A stretch of 64,000 bases of DNA from Chitinispirillaceae bacterium (GCA_016929415.1 JAFGIW010000157.1:124001-188000); one strand, 5' to 3'. Shown: positions 17,174 to 25,848, numbered from the stretch's first letter. Notes: a model not told the origin generated them from the sequence alone. A program made the numbers and translations.

Positions 17174-17953
17174 TCAAGGCTGTCCCGCAATCTTTTTATT
17201 GGTTTCCACCAGCCTTTGCGAAAGGGTCTTTGAAATCGCAAGATTGACCGAGGGTTTCAACTTGGCCAGGGAGAGAAATTCATCCTTCCGCATAACCTGA
17301 ACCGAGCATTCGGTTTTCGCGGTTACGGTCGCCGAACGGGCACTTTCGGTAAAAAAACTGATTTCACCGAACACTTCACCCGATTCCACCATGCCGACCT
17401 CTACGTTTTTTACGGTGACGACGGCAATACCCTGGATCATCTGGTAAATTTCGAGGGCCGGTGCCCCTTCGGCAATGATGATCGTTCCGGGGTCGAAGGC
17501 CCGGATCGTGAAATCGGGGTGAAGGTCGTCGGAACTGTACGATGCGCAGAGAATATGCATCAAGGTCGATTGTACGGCGGTATAACGGAGAAAGTGAACA
17601 ATGTCACCGGGATGCGCAGCAAGGTGGTCCGCAATTTCCTGGCTGCCGAAAATGCGGATCGCGGTCCCGAAATCGCTTACGCAGCGGCATTCCGAAGCGC
17701 TGCCGAGGGACGTGAGAGGAAGAAGGTCGCCCGTTTCATAGAGACGCACCATTTTATTCCGGTGGTAATAGTTGAAGATACCTTTATCGATAGAGACCCA
17801 TCCGTCGGTGACGCATGAGAACAGGTCGGTGTCCCGGTCGAGCTTCATCGGTGTGCCGGCGGTGGAAAGGGACTTTATTATGGCATTGCCGAGCGCTTTG
17901 GCTTCTTTGTCAAGTAAATCGACCGAAGGGGGCACTTCGATATAGGCGATCAT
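17174..17953 (-). CDS. Tandem cNMP-binding-domain protein without HTH
   Basis: The 259-residue protein holds two CRP-type barrels. The C-terminal one (about 145-255) has an intact phosphate cassette, VFGE at 194-197 and RSA at 206-208. The N-terminal half looks like the same fold (FSCVTDGWVSIDKG, then YETGDLLPLTSLG) but lacks the FGE and RSA signatures. No DNA-binding or catalytic domain is attached. ATG 17953 is preferred over the frame start at 18004 because GAAGGGAG lies upstream, and 18004 would lie inside the -35 box. Confidence 0.83.
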   Translation of the reverse strand: MIAYIEVPPSVDLLDKEAKALGNAIIKSLSTAGTPMKLDRDTDLFSCVTDGWVSIDKGIFNYYHRNKMVRLYETGDLLPLTSLGSASECRCVSDFGTAIRIFGSQEIADHLAAHPGDIVHFLRYTAVQSTLMHILCASYSSDDLHPDFTIRAFDPGTIIIAEGAPALEIYQMIQGIAVVTVKNVEVGMVESGEVFGEISFFTESARSATVTAKTECSVQVMRKDEFLSLAKLKPSVNLAISKTLSQRLVETNKKIAGQP

Positions 17954-17975
17954 GGTGATACTCCCTTCGATCGAA

Positions 17976-18004
17976 ATTATACGGCGATACCGCGCTGAAA
18001 TCAA
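17976..18004 (-). promoter_or_regulatory. Sigma-70-type promoter of the tandem cNMP gene
   Basis: On the minus strand TTGATT (18004-17999) is followed after exactly 17 bases by TATAAT (17981-17976). Transcription would begin near 17969, some 16 bases before ATG 17953, leaving room for the GAAGGGAG ribosome-binding site. This is one of the clearest promoters in the window. Confidence 0.75.
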
Positions 18005-18152
18005 GAACGCTGCGGGGGTATTGATAAAATAACCAACGGCAACCCTCCGCGGGACTATTGCCTGTCAGCAGATCGGCGCCGGTTGACTTTTTTCGTGGAG
18101 GTTCGCATGCACGTCCGGGGAGTATAACGGCTGGAAGGCCGCATCTTCTGTT

Positions 18153-18180
18153 TTGACCTCTCCTGATCGTCTGATAAAAT
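18153..18180 (+). promoter_or_regulatory. Promoter of ispE with extended -10
   Basis: TTGACC at 18153-18158 and TAAAAT at 18175-18180 are separated by 16 bases, and TG at 18172-18173 makes an extended -10 (TGATAAAAT). The expected start near 18187 precedes ATG 18225 by about 38 bases. It fires away from the minus-strand promoter at 17976-18004. Confidence 0.65.
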
Positions 18181-18224
18181 GGTATATTGCTGAACACTGT
18201 GGATTGATCAACAGCGAGGTTCTC

Positions 18225-19124
18225 ATGGAACGGCACTCTTATACCCGTCTGACGCTGGCATTGGATATTATCGGCAGGATCAGTGACGGGCCCTGGAATG
18301 GGTATCACGAACTTGCCGCAATCAAGCATCAGATCGATCTTCACGATACAATCGCTATCGAACCGTCCTCCCGGCTTTCCCTTGAATGTAATGATCATCA
18401 GGTCCCCTGCGATGAGCGGAATGTTTGTCTTCAGGCGGTGACATTGCTGCAGAAGGAGTACAATATCGACCGGTCGGTCAGGATCACCCTGCACAAACGG
18501 ATCCCCGTTATGGGAGGGTTGGCAGGGGGAAGCGCAAATGCCGCGACGACGTTGCAGATTCTTAACGATCTCTGGAAACTGCGTCTGTCGGTGCATCGGC
18601 TTAAAGAGCTTGGCAGAATGCTTGGCATGGATGTTCCGTTTTATTTCATCGGAGGGACGGCGTTCGACAGTGAAGCCGCCGGGTATTGTGAACCGTTACC
18701 GACAAAGGTTGTATTGACGTTTGTTCTTGTGCTCCCCGATTTCGGGGTTTCGACCGCCGAGGCATATCGCGGCATCGATTATCGCACCATCGGACACGAC
18801 CGCCCGCTTACCGAACGGATGAAACATTATTGTCTTGCAAACAGCCGTCAAGGTGTCGTATCATCTATTCATAACGATTTCGAGCGATCCGTCTTTCTGC
18901 GCCATCCCCGTTTAAGGGAGATAAAAGAGAAGCTGCTCAAGGCGGGCTGTGCGGCGGCGGCCCTTTCGGGATCGGGTTCAACGGTGTTCGGTGTTGCATC
19001 CGACAAAGAAGAGGCGGAGGTTATTCAGAAGAAAATGAAGTGTCGTACCATAATAGCATCCACTTTGATGCGGCAGGCGGGGAGCACATCCGGAAAGGGG
19101 TTTACGCATGGACAATCCGAGTGA
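18225..19124 (+). CDS. ispE: 4-diphosphocytidyl-2-C-methyl-D-erythritol kinase
   Basis: The 299-residue protein is a GHMP kinase of the IspE type, the ATP-dependent step of the MEP isoprenoid pathway. The N-terminus reads YTRLTLALDIIGRISDG with NGYHEL after it, the ATP loop is IPVMGGLAGGSANAAT (about residues 88-103), and the C-terminal glycine motif is SGSGSTVFG. The loop has LAGGSANAA where most enzymes have LGGGSSDAA, and the usual Lys-Ile-Asn-Leu opening is replaced, so it is divergent but seems functional. GAGG seven bases before ATG 18225 supports this start over the frame start at 18153. Confidence 0.8.
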   Translation: MERHSYTRLTLALDIIGRISDGPWNGYHELAAIKHQIDLHDTIAIEPSSRLSLECNDHQVPCDERNVCLQAVTLLQKEYNIDRSVRITLHKRIPVMGGLAGGSANAATTLQILNDLWKLRLSVHRLKELGRMLGMDVPFYFIGGTAFDSEAAGYCEPLPTKVVLTFVLVLPDFGVSTAEAYRGIDYRTIGHDRPLTERMKHYCLANSRQGVVSSIHNDFERSVFLRHPRLREIKEKLLKAGCAAAALSGSGSTVFGVASDKEEAEVIQKKMKCRTIIASTLMRQAGSTSGKGFTHGQSE

Positions 19125-19353
19125 TAAAAGAACGACCGTTTTAAGGTGGCATACCCGGTATGAACTCTACGACTATTTTCGCAAGAATTTCAGCCTGACA
19201 AAAAAAGATGTGGACCGGGAGATCTACGCGGTGATGGCAACGTTCAGGCCCCGCAAAGGAAGGACAATAAAAACCGCTGAGCTCTGGCAGAAGGTGGGAA
19301 TGAATCTCGAGGAGAAAAATACCCCGTCAATCGAGGTCGAGCATATTGATTAG
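19108..19353 (+). CDS. Small hypothetical protein coupled to ispE
   Basis: This 81-residue basic protein begins inside the 3' end of ispE (17-base overlap) with AAAGGGG seven bases before its ATG. It contains HTRYELYDYFRKNF and KKDVDREIYAVMATFRPRKG, mostly helical and with no membrane segment. I do not recognise it. Its stop overlaps by four bases the stop of the convergent gene at 19350. Overlap and a good ribosome-binding site suggest it is a real co-translated gene. Confidence 0.6.
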   Translation: MDNPSDKRTTVLRWHTRYELYDYFRKNFSLTKKDVDREIYAVMATFRPRKGRTIKTAELWQKVGMNLEEKNTPSIEVEHID

Positions 19354-19859
19354 CGATGCGTCCGTTCAGGGCTGGCATACCCTATGCGGCTGAAGGCATT
19401 CCAGGGATTTTGATATCCGTTATAATAATTGTACATATAATCCTGGCTCGGTTTGACGATGCTGAGCTGGAAGAACGTGTTCTTTGTCGGCTGCCAGTTC
19501 AGCGACATTTCAAACGGCATACTTTTAAAATAGTCGAGCGACTGAAGGTTGTTCGGCGTAAGATTCTGTGCCGATGAAAAAGTCGAATGAATGGGTAAAG
19601 CGAAATTAAGATTCAGCGTTACCGGGGCAGCAAAGCGATATTGCATCATAGTGGCATACATGCTTTGCGATTTAAGTCCGTTTACCCCGGAACTGCTCAT
19701 CGCACCGAAACTGACGCTGTGACGGACATCAAAGCGGGATGGATCAAGCAGCGAGGTGCCTTGCAGTTCGTCACCGGTTTTAGTTTTGTAGGCGTCTTCA
19801 TTCTGGGCAGAAACAGCGATGGCTGATACAACGATTGCTATGAACATTCCTACTCTCAT
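19350..19859 (-). CDS. Small secreted, outer-membrane-like protein
   Basis: The 169-residue product has a short signal peptide (cleavage likely after VSAQ or just before it) and alternating polar/hydrophobic stretches rich in Ser, Asn, Phe and Tyr (YRFAAPVTLNLNFALP, then MSLNWQPTKNTFFQLSIVKP), as in small beta-barrel or periplasmic proteins. No family is recognised. AAGGAGCGGAT precedes ATG 19859. A six-base inverted repeat (GTACTT 19871-19876, AAGTAC 19886-19891) lies in its upstream region. Confidence 0.65.
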   Translation of the reverse strand: MRVGMFIAIVVSAIAVSAQNEDAYKTKTGDELQGTSLLDPSRFDVRHSVSFGAMSSSGVNGLKSQSMYATMMQYRFAAPVTLNLNFALPIHSTFSSAQNLTPNNLQSLDYFKSMPFEMSLNWQPTKNTFFQLSIVKPSQDYMYNYYNGYQNPWNAFSRIGYASPERTHR

Positions 19860-20003
19860 ATCCGCTCCTTGTACTTTATACTTTCAAGTACGGGCAGGTA
19901 TTAACACTATTGCTTTATTAAGTATATATTATTGCTTTCCAGGCCACCAATACTTTTCCCTTACGGTGTGTATTCCCGGAGAATACATATTTTTTACTAT
20001 TTC

Positions 20004-20032
20004 TTGAGGCATCTCCAGGAATTGTGTATACT
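20004..20032 (+). promoter_or_regulatory. Promoter giving a leaderless TIGR02147 mRNA
   Basis: TTGAGG at 20004-20009 and TATACT at 20027-20032 are 17 bases apart. Seven bases after the -10 comes position 20039, the A of an in-frame ATG. The transcript would therefore begin at, or next to, the start codon, and the GTG at 20024 would not be transcribed. Confidence 0.6.
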
Positions 20033-20038
20033 ATTACT

Positions 20039-20929
20039 ATGGATGCTGATGTGAAAAAAGCTTCTGCTCCTGATATTTTTAATTATTACGATTATCGCAA
20101 CTATTTGAATGACCTTGTGGCCTACGAACGGCAACGTTCTTCCGTATTCTCACATCGGTATATTGTTCAAAAAGCCGGTTTCAAATCACCCACTGCGCTC
20201 AAGCATGTCATCGATGGAAAGCGCAATTTGAGTCTCGAGGCGGCGAACCGGTTTGCCGCGGCACTGAAAATCGAAGGTATTCCCCGGCACTACTTCCTTA
20301 CCCTTGTACTGTTCAACCAGAGTGCTTCACTTGCCGAGCAGGAAAAATATCTCAATGAATTGCTGGAGTTGAAGCGGGCTGAAAATCCCTCACGCCTCAA
20401 TGAGGACCGGTTCGAGGTTCTATCGCAGTGGTATCATCTCGCAATCAGGGAAATCGTCGATCTTCCCGATTTCAAAAACAGCGCGAAATGGATCGCCCGG
20501 GTTCTCTGTCCCCAGATCACCCCTTTTGAAGCTTCACAGTCGCTTCTTTTGCTTAAACGGCTGGGATTGGTTACGAAAAGAGACGGAAGGATTCAACCGT
20601 CGGAACGCATTCTTGCGACCGAAAGTCAGTTCCACCAGGTGCATTCGGTAAAAGCGATCGAGTTCCACCGGCAGATGATCCAGCGTGGAGCCGAATCGAT
20701 CACCCGTTTTCCGAGTGATGATCGCGAGATCAGCGGTACCACGCTCAGAATTTCCCGGCAGGATGTCCTGAATGTCAAGATGCTGCTGCGGGAATTCAGA
20801 AAAAAGTTGCTGACGCTGGCCGCCAACAGCCATGAAGCAGACCAGGTGTACCAGTTGAACTTCCAGCTTTTCCCCCTGGTTATTCCCGAGCGCACCAAAC
20901 GGCTGATTGCCGGGCAGGAGGATATATGA
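20039..20929 (+). CDS. TIGR02147 family protein
   Basis: The 296-residue protein has the family opening DIFNYYDYRNYLNDLVAYER, then a small HTH-like segment (FKSPTALKHVIDGKRNLSLE) and the long helical remainder, with LTLAANSHEADQVYQLNFQLFPL near the end. TIGR02147 was defined from a large paralogous set in Fibrobacter succinogenes; its members are thought to be regulators, but the mechanism is not settled. ATG 20039 is chosen over GTG 20024 on promoter position. Its stop overlaps the start of a lipoprotein gene (ATGA), so the two are co-translated. Confidence 0.85.
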   Translation: MDADVKKASAPDIFNYYDYRNYLNDLVAYERQRSSVFSHRYIVQKAGFKSPTALKHVIDGKRNLSLEAANRFAAALKIEGIPRHYFLTLVLFNQSASLAEQEKYLNELLELKRAENPSRLNEDRFEVLSQWYHLAIREIVDLPDFKNSAKWIARVLCPQITPFEASQSLLLLKRLGLVTKRDGRIQPSERILATESQFHQVHSVKAIEFHRQMIQRGAESITRFPSDDREISGTTLRISRQDVLNVKMLLREFRKKLLTLAANSHEADQVYQLNFQLFPLVIPERTKRLIAGQEDI

Positions 20930-21996
20930 GAGGAAAGTGCCTGATGATCAGGTCGCTTATCGCCCTTGTGATTGCCGCAGGGGTTGCGTGCACCGGAGGG
21001 GGTGTGGATGTTGGTAATCCGCGTACCGGGACCGTTTCCTACCGATCGTCCGCTGAGAGGGTTTCCGGAGCGATGGTGATCCTTTCAAAACAGGGTGCCG
21101 ATCCGGGATGGGGAGAGGAGCAGCCGTGCATTCCCGACGAAGGTATCGGTATTTGTTCTCGACCCATTTATTTCGATACGACGTATACCGATGATACCGG
21201 AGCCTTCCGATTCGATACCGTATACCCAGGGTCCTATGTTCTTGTTGCAGCGTGTGACGGGCTCCTGGCACTTGAATATGTCGAGCAGAGGGCTTTTCAG
21301 GATGGCGAGGAGGTGTCGCTCTATCTGGACAAACCGGCGACCGTGCAGATAAAAACCTACGAAACGTACGACACGTCCGCCCTTCATTTCCGTGGCGTCA
21401 GAGTTGCCGGTACCGGTTTTACTGATGTTGCCGATGAAACAGGGGAGATGGTACTCCGGGATGTTCCCGAGGGCGAGCTTGATTTAATTCTTTACCGGAG
21501 TGATGCAGTGAGTATGACCTTTCCATCGTTGCGTACCGAAGCGGAAAAAAATGCCGAGCTCTATGTCGACCCGGTGATGCCGGTATCGTACTGGACCCCG
21601 CATCCAAGCGGGTATCGCGATCCGCTCGGCAGGCCTTACGTGGTGGAAACCTCTATTCCGGCGATCGAGGGAGACAGCATCGATCATTTCAAGGATGGAA
21701 AGCCGTTCGATCTGCGGATCAGTTTCAGCCATCCGATGGATGCGATAAGTACTGCCGGGGCCCTCAATGGTTTTTCGGATGATGCTGCCGCGACAATTCA
21801 GTCACTTTGGTGGGAGGGGGGTAACGTGTTGTATGTTTCCCTCTGCGTTGCCGATACGCTTGGTTCCTGCGACACATCGGAATCCCGATTCAGAGCAGGG
21901 GTAACGTACGGCGTTACCATCGACACAACGGCACAGACCTCGTTCGGCGTCCATTTCGCCCATGAGGCGACCGTACGGTTTATTCCGGAACCGTGA
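20926..21996 (+). CDS. Lipoprotein partner of the TIGR02147 gene
   Basis: The 356-residue protein has a lipoprotein-like leader with Cys22 followed by TGGGVDVGNP. A carboxypeptidase-regulatory-like beta domain follows (TTYTDDTGAFRFDTVYPGSYVLVAA, about 84-110, split here by residues of the family pattern), then a second similar segment (DVADETGEMVLRDVPEG) and an Ig-like C-terminal region. It is probably anchored in the outer membrane. The Cys-Gly-Gly-Val-Asp-x-Gly-Asn-Pro type start is, as far as I recall, repeated in lipoproteins next to TIGR02147 genes in Fibrobacterota. GGAGG just before ATG 20926 and the four-base overlap point to coupling. Confidence 0.72.
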   Translation: MRGKCLMIRSLIALVIAAGVACTGGGVDVGNPRTGTVSYRSSAERVSGAMVILSKQGADPGWGEEQPCIPDEGIGICSRPIYFDTTYTDDTGAFRFDTVYPGSYVLVAACDGLLALEYVEQRAFQDGEEVSLYLDKPATVQIKTYETYDTSALHFRGVRVAGTGFTDVADETGEMVLRDVPEGELDLILYRSDAVSMTFPSLRTEAEKNAELYVDPVMPVSYWTPHPSGYRDPLGRPYVVETSIPAIEGDSIDHFKDGKPFDLRISFSHPMDAISTAGALNGFSDDAAATIQSLWWEGGNVLYVSLCVADTLGSCDTSESRFRAGVTYGVTIDTTAQTSFGVHFAHEATVRFIPEP

Positions 21997-22088
21997 CGGG
22001 TTTTATCGATACAGACGTTCGGCCGGCAGTCTTTTAGGCGGGCAACGGATTGATTTGCATGGCGTCCCTGAGTGCCCATGATGTAAAA

Positions 22089-22115
22089 TTGAGTCATTAA
22101 CAGAGAAAATATAAT
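22089..22115 (+). promoter_or_regulatory. Weak promoter before the secreted two-domain protein
   Basis: TATAAT at 22110-22115 is a perfect -10, with TTGAGT at 22089-22094 only 15 bases upstream, shorter than ideal. Transcription would start near 22122, leaving about nine untranslated bases that include part of the GGGAGG ribosome-binding site. Confidence 0.35.
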
Positions 22116-22130
22116 TAACCGGGAGGTTGT

Positions 22131-23519
22131 ATGGGAAAGTGTGTATTCGTCGCGGGCATAGTGCTGCTGGCACTCTCGGCAGCGACCGCATGGGCTGCGT
22201 TTTCCGATGATTTTTCCGATGAAGCCGCATCGAATCAGCTCTGGATACCGAACGGCGACAGCGTCAAACTGCAATTTGCAAACGGGACCTGTACCGTTGA
22301 GAATACCGATGCGAACTATTCCGGCATAGCTTCGCATACGTTTTCAGAAAATGAGAAATCCTCCGTCTTCACGCTCAGTGGTAAAATCACGCTGGGCAGT
22401 GCCTCCATGGCGGCCGGATTCGTCTGTTGCCTCACGGCAAGCGGAGTGGCGCCGGGGTATTATATCTCGTTCAGAGGGGATGGTCTGGTGGGGGTGACGA
22501 AAATCAGCCCGTCGGGGAGCGGAGAAGCGGTCCTCAGCCTCAGCTGCGCCTATCTGACCTCCGGTACGAACGAGTTGAAAGTGAGCAAGAAGGACGATCA
22601 ATTCAATATTATCTGTAACGGTCACTTCGCCGCGAAGTTTACGGATGATGATTTCGCCAAGGGGGATATAGCGCTGCTCGTGTCTCCGAAAACGACCGCC
22701 GTATTCGACGATATTCTGATGACCGATGAATTTGAGGATGTTTCGCCGCCGACCTGCTTTGCCGATGATTTCAATGACGGCGACCTGGCCGGCTGGAGCA
22801 GCTTCGGCGATGAAGGGGTATCGGCGCGTATCGATGCGAATGCGCTGCGCATCACCACGGGGGAGGGGCAGGATCATTATCAGGTGGTCGACCTGCCCCT
22901 CAAGCAGTTCGTCATGAAGGTCGTCGTGTCCCTTCACGGAGGAAACACGCAGAAGCTCTACGGCCTCTTTATATGCGGAACTCCTGTCGGAACCGGAACG
23001 ATACCGCTCGCCGGATTCGGCATTATCGGCGGCAGAAGTTACGCCGCATTTTCCGCAGGGCAGAGTCTTGCACTTTCGCCCAACAGCCGAATCAGGGGCG
23101 CCCCGTTCGTTTCATCGACCGGAGACACGACCTTTTACATGGATACCCTCGAAGTAATCAAACGGGACGGTGCAGCCGATTACTTATTTATCGTTAACGG
23201 CGATACGCTCACGAAATTAGCCGGCGTCAATTTCGACATCACCGGAGCGGGCATGTTCTGTCTCGACAGCCTCGATATCGTTTTCGACGACTTCGTTGTT
23301 GCGGAAGGAACCACGGGAGAGTGCCCTGTCCGACAGCCGACCCTGTCCGGTGTTCGCGAAGGGAATCCGCGGATACAGGGTATGGTCGATACGCGTCTGT
23401 TCGATCTTTCGGGTAGATTGATCGGACGGGGAAATGCGGTCTCACGGACGAATATCGTTCCGGGTGTCTATCTGCATCGAAATGCCTTCCGGCCGGTGTA
23501 TCGGATCAATCAGCAGTGA
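22131..23519 (+). CDS. Secreted two-domain protein with sorting-type C-terminus
   Basis: The 462-residue product has a signal peptide ending near residue 23 and two similar beta-rich domains, each opening with a FSDDFSD or FADDFNDGDLAGW motif and closing with FDDILM or FDDFVV. This is the layout of concanavalin-like or DUF1080-like carbohydrate-binding modules. The tail reads RLFDLSGRLIGRGN, then NIVPGVYLHRN, like the type IX-type sorting tails on the hydrolases in this window. No catalytic residues are recognised; it may bind polysaccharide. GGGAGG before ATG 22131 is a strong ribosome-binding site. Confidence 0.68.
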   Translation: MGKCVFVAGIVLLALSAATAWAAFSDDFSDEAASNQLWIPNGDSVKLQFANGTCTVENTDANYSGIASHTFSENEKSSVFTLSGKITLGSASMAAGFVCCLTASGVAPGYYISFRGDGLVGVTKISPSGSGEAVLSLSCAYLTSGTNELKVSKKDDQFNIICNGHFAAKFTDDDFAKGDIALLVSPKTTAVFDDILMTDEFEDVSPPTCFADDFNDGDLAGWSSFGDEGVSARIDANALRITTGEGQDHYQVVDLPLKQFVMKVVVSLHGGNTQKLYGLFICGTPVGTGTIPLAGFGIIGGRSYAAFSAGQSLALSPNSRIRGAPFVSSTGDTTFYMDTLEVIKRDGAADYLFIVNGDTLTKLAGVNFDITGAGMFCLDSLDIVFDDFVVAEGTTGECPVRQPTLSGVREGNPRIQGMVDTRLFDLSGRLIGRGNAVSRTNIVPGVYLHRNAFRPVYRINQQ

Positions 23520-23547
23520 TCGAACATGGCGGGGGTAATCCACTCCC

Positions 23548-24741
23548 TTACATCAGTTCCTTGATTGCTTCGGCGATGATGCCTATCCCTTTTTCAATTT
23601 GATCTTCAGGGGTATGGGAGAACGCCAGACGGAGTGTGTCGTTTCTGACGCCATGAGGATCAAACGCGCTGCCGATGACGAACGCAGCACCCTGTGCCAT
23701 TGACCTGTTGAGCACTTCGGTTGAGTCAATCGTCGGCGGGAGGGTGACCCATACGTAGAACCCGCCCTTCGGTGTGGTCCACGACACCCCGGCGGGCATG
23801 GAATGCTCAAGCGCATCGAGCATCAGTTTCGCTCGACGGGCGTAAATAGGGCGCAGCCCTGCCACGTAAGGAGCCAGTTTTCCCCTGGACAGATATTGAT
23901 GAGCCAGCACCTGAGTGAATGTCGAGCTGCAGGCGTCCATCGACTGTTTGGCAAGTTCACATTTTTCGATAATGGGCTCCGGTGCAAGAAGCCACCCCAG
24001 ACGCAGCCCCGGTCCGAAAATTTTTGCGAACGTTCCCACATAACAGATCGGCAGCGATTCACCGGCGAGCGCTTTGAGCGGAACAGTAAGCGGTTTGTCG
24101 TTTTCATTAAAATAGAGTTCGCCGTAGGGGTCGTCCTCCAGAAGGCAGAACCGACGGCCGCTCAGCAGTTTGAGAAGCGCCCTTTTTCGTTCTTCGCTGT
24201 AAATTATTCCCGCGGGATTGTGGAAATGCGGGCTCAGATAGAGCATCTTTATCTGCGAAGCCCGGCTCTCGATCGTTTTTTCAAGTTTGTCGATATCAAT
24301 ACCGTCATTATCAAGCGCGATGGAGGTGAGGTTGGCGCTGTATGATTTGAACGCCGCGATAGCACCGATGAAACTGGGATACTCGGTTACGATAAGGTCG
24401 CCCGGGTCGATGAGGACTTTCGTGAGCAGGTTGATCGCCTGTTGCCCTCCGGTCGTGACGATGAGCCCCTGTTTTTCGAATGGCAGTCCACGGGATTGCA
24501 GGTAGCTTTTGAGGGATTCAAGCAGGGGAGGGAATCCCGGTGTCGGGCTGTATTGCAGCGCAATCTGTTTGTCGCTCCGGGAGAGACCGTTATACAATTC
24601 GTCGAGCACATCAACCGGGAACAGTTCATTCGCAGGCATTCCTGCGGCAAAGGAAATGACCGACGGGTCGGCCGTGAGTTTCATGAGACGCCGGATCTCG
24701 GAAGAACGCATTCCCTTCACGTTTGCTGAGAAATCTACCAT
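23548..24741 (-). CDS. PLP-dependent class I/II aminotransferase
   Basis: This 397-residue enzyme has the fold-type I signatures VISFAAGMPANELFP near the N-terminus, TTGGQQAINLL, LLEDDPYGEL and the lysine motif TFAKIFGPGLRLGW, in which the Lys forms the Schiff base. The closest general group is the 2-aminoadipate or aromatic/branched-chain transaminases related to the MocR catalytic domain, without its HTH. The preferred amino acid cannot be told. ATG 24741 is chosen over 24798 because an AGGCAG sequence precedes it and the family N-terminus starts there. It is convergent with the gene at 22131. Confidence 0.87.
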   Translation of the reverse strand: MVDFSANVKGMRSSEIRRLMKLTADPSVISFAAGMPANELFPVDVLDELYNGLSRSDKQIALQYSPTPGFPPLLESLKSYLQSRGLPFEKQGLIVTTGGQQAINLLTKVLIDPGDLIVTEYPSFIGAIAAFKSYSANLTSIALDNDGIDIDKLEKTIESRASQIKMLYLSPHFHNPAGIIYSEERKRALLKLLSGRRFCLLEDDPYGELYFNENDKPLTVPLKALAGESLPICYVGTFAKIFGPGLRLGWLLAPEPIIEKCELAKQSMDACSSTFTQVLAHQYLSRGKLAPYVAGLRPIYARRAKLMLDALEHSMPAGVSWTTPKGGFYVWVTLPPTIDSTEVLNRSMAQGAAFVIGSAFDPHGVRNDTLRLAFSHTPEDQIEKGIGIIAEAIKELM

Positions 24742-25017
24742 AGGGCACACTGCCTTTCCACCAGAAACGGAGTGGCTGTATAGGAGATGGGGGCACAATT
24801 ACCGGCACACTATTACCGTAATCGGACCCTGTTGCATGGGGTAGCTGTAAAATAGTTATACCCTTTCATAAAGAAAAGAGAGAATTATTTCTTCCGTTTA
24901 TTGAATAATCGGAGGCCGCCGAAGTAAATTTTAACTTCATTATAGTTCAAACTGGTTTCGGCAGGACAACACCAGCATTGGTCGGGAACCTGAAGTTCAC
25001 TTTAAGGAGGGCGGGTT

Positions 25018-25848
25018 GTGAGATACCGGTTGATGGTTCTTGGTGCAGCAGTGATTTTATACGGCAGCACCGCGGTTCCGGCCGCTGAAGTGGATGAAGT
25101 TGACCGGGAGATTGCACGTCTGAAAAAGGAGATCAGCCGTGTACAGTCTCAGCGGCAGGATGAGGCAAAGGAAGTCAAAAAAGAGCAGGCGGAGTTTGAA
25201 AGCTACCGCGAGCGAACCGCAGCACGAATGGCCTCCGTTACGCGGCAAACCGATTCGATCCGGACGTTGCTTCAGCGGACGAACCTTCATAACGATTCGA
25301 TAAATGCAGCATTGGCTGCCGTAACTTCACAGATACGGGAGCAGGATCTGCAGCGTGAAAGGCTCCGTGAAGTCATTCTACGAGCATCGAAGATGCTTCA
25401 GGGTGAGATGGACCGTTTCACCCCGCTGATCCGTGAGCAGTACGCGGGACCAATCGGTTATCTTATCGGAGAGATTGAGGTCGGGTCCGTGGAGAACACG
25501 GAAGCGCTCTACCGGTTACTCAGGATTATATGGGACCTTCGAACCGTGTGCAGGGAAATTCAGGTGGTCGAGGTCGCCTCACCCGTACCGCAGATGCGTG
25601 GAACGGTTTACCGGCTGCGCATAGGATCGGTTTTCGAGGCGATCGTTGACATGCAGGGGGAGAAGGCTTTTCTCTGGAATACCGCTGAAGACGGCACGGG
25701 CCGATGGATCGCCCTGCCCCGCCGGGAAGACGCGGCCTCTATCCTTGCCGCAGTGAGGATCCGTGAAGGTAAAACGGTTCCCGAACTTATTCATTTGCCA
25801 TTTGGAACGGATTCCGTGCAGGGAGAGGGCGGCAGCCATGATCAATAA
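25018..25848 (+). CDS. DUF3450 periplasmic coiled-coil protein
   Basis: The 276-residue protein has a signal peptide (cleavage near residue 22), a long coiled coil (about 25-115) and a C-terminal domain with IREQYAGPIGYLIGE and MRGTVYRLRIGSVFEAIVD, matching DUF3450. In the TonB2-type systems of Vibrio and Shewanella a DUF3450 protein is encoded next to TtpC, ExbB, ExbD and TonB, the same order as here. It probably sits in the periplasm and works with the long ExbB-like protein. GTG 25018 is preceded by AAGGAGG. It overlaps the next gene by 11 bases. Confidence 0.83.
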   Translation: MRYRLMVLGAAVILYGSTAVPAAEVDEVDREIARLKKEISRVQSQRQDEAKEVKKEQAEFESYRERTAARMASVTRQTDSIRTLLQRTNLHNDSINAALAAVTSQIREQDLQRERLREVILRASKMLQGEMDRFTPLIREQYAGPIGYLIGEIEVGSVENTEALYRLLRIIWDLRTVCREIQVVEVASPVPQMRGTVYRLRIGSVFEAIVDMQGEKAFLWNTAEDGTGRWIALPRREDAASILAAVRIREGKTVPELIHLPFGTDSVQGEGGSHDQ

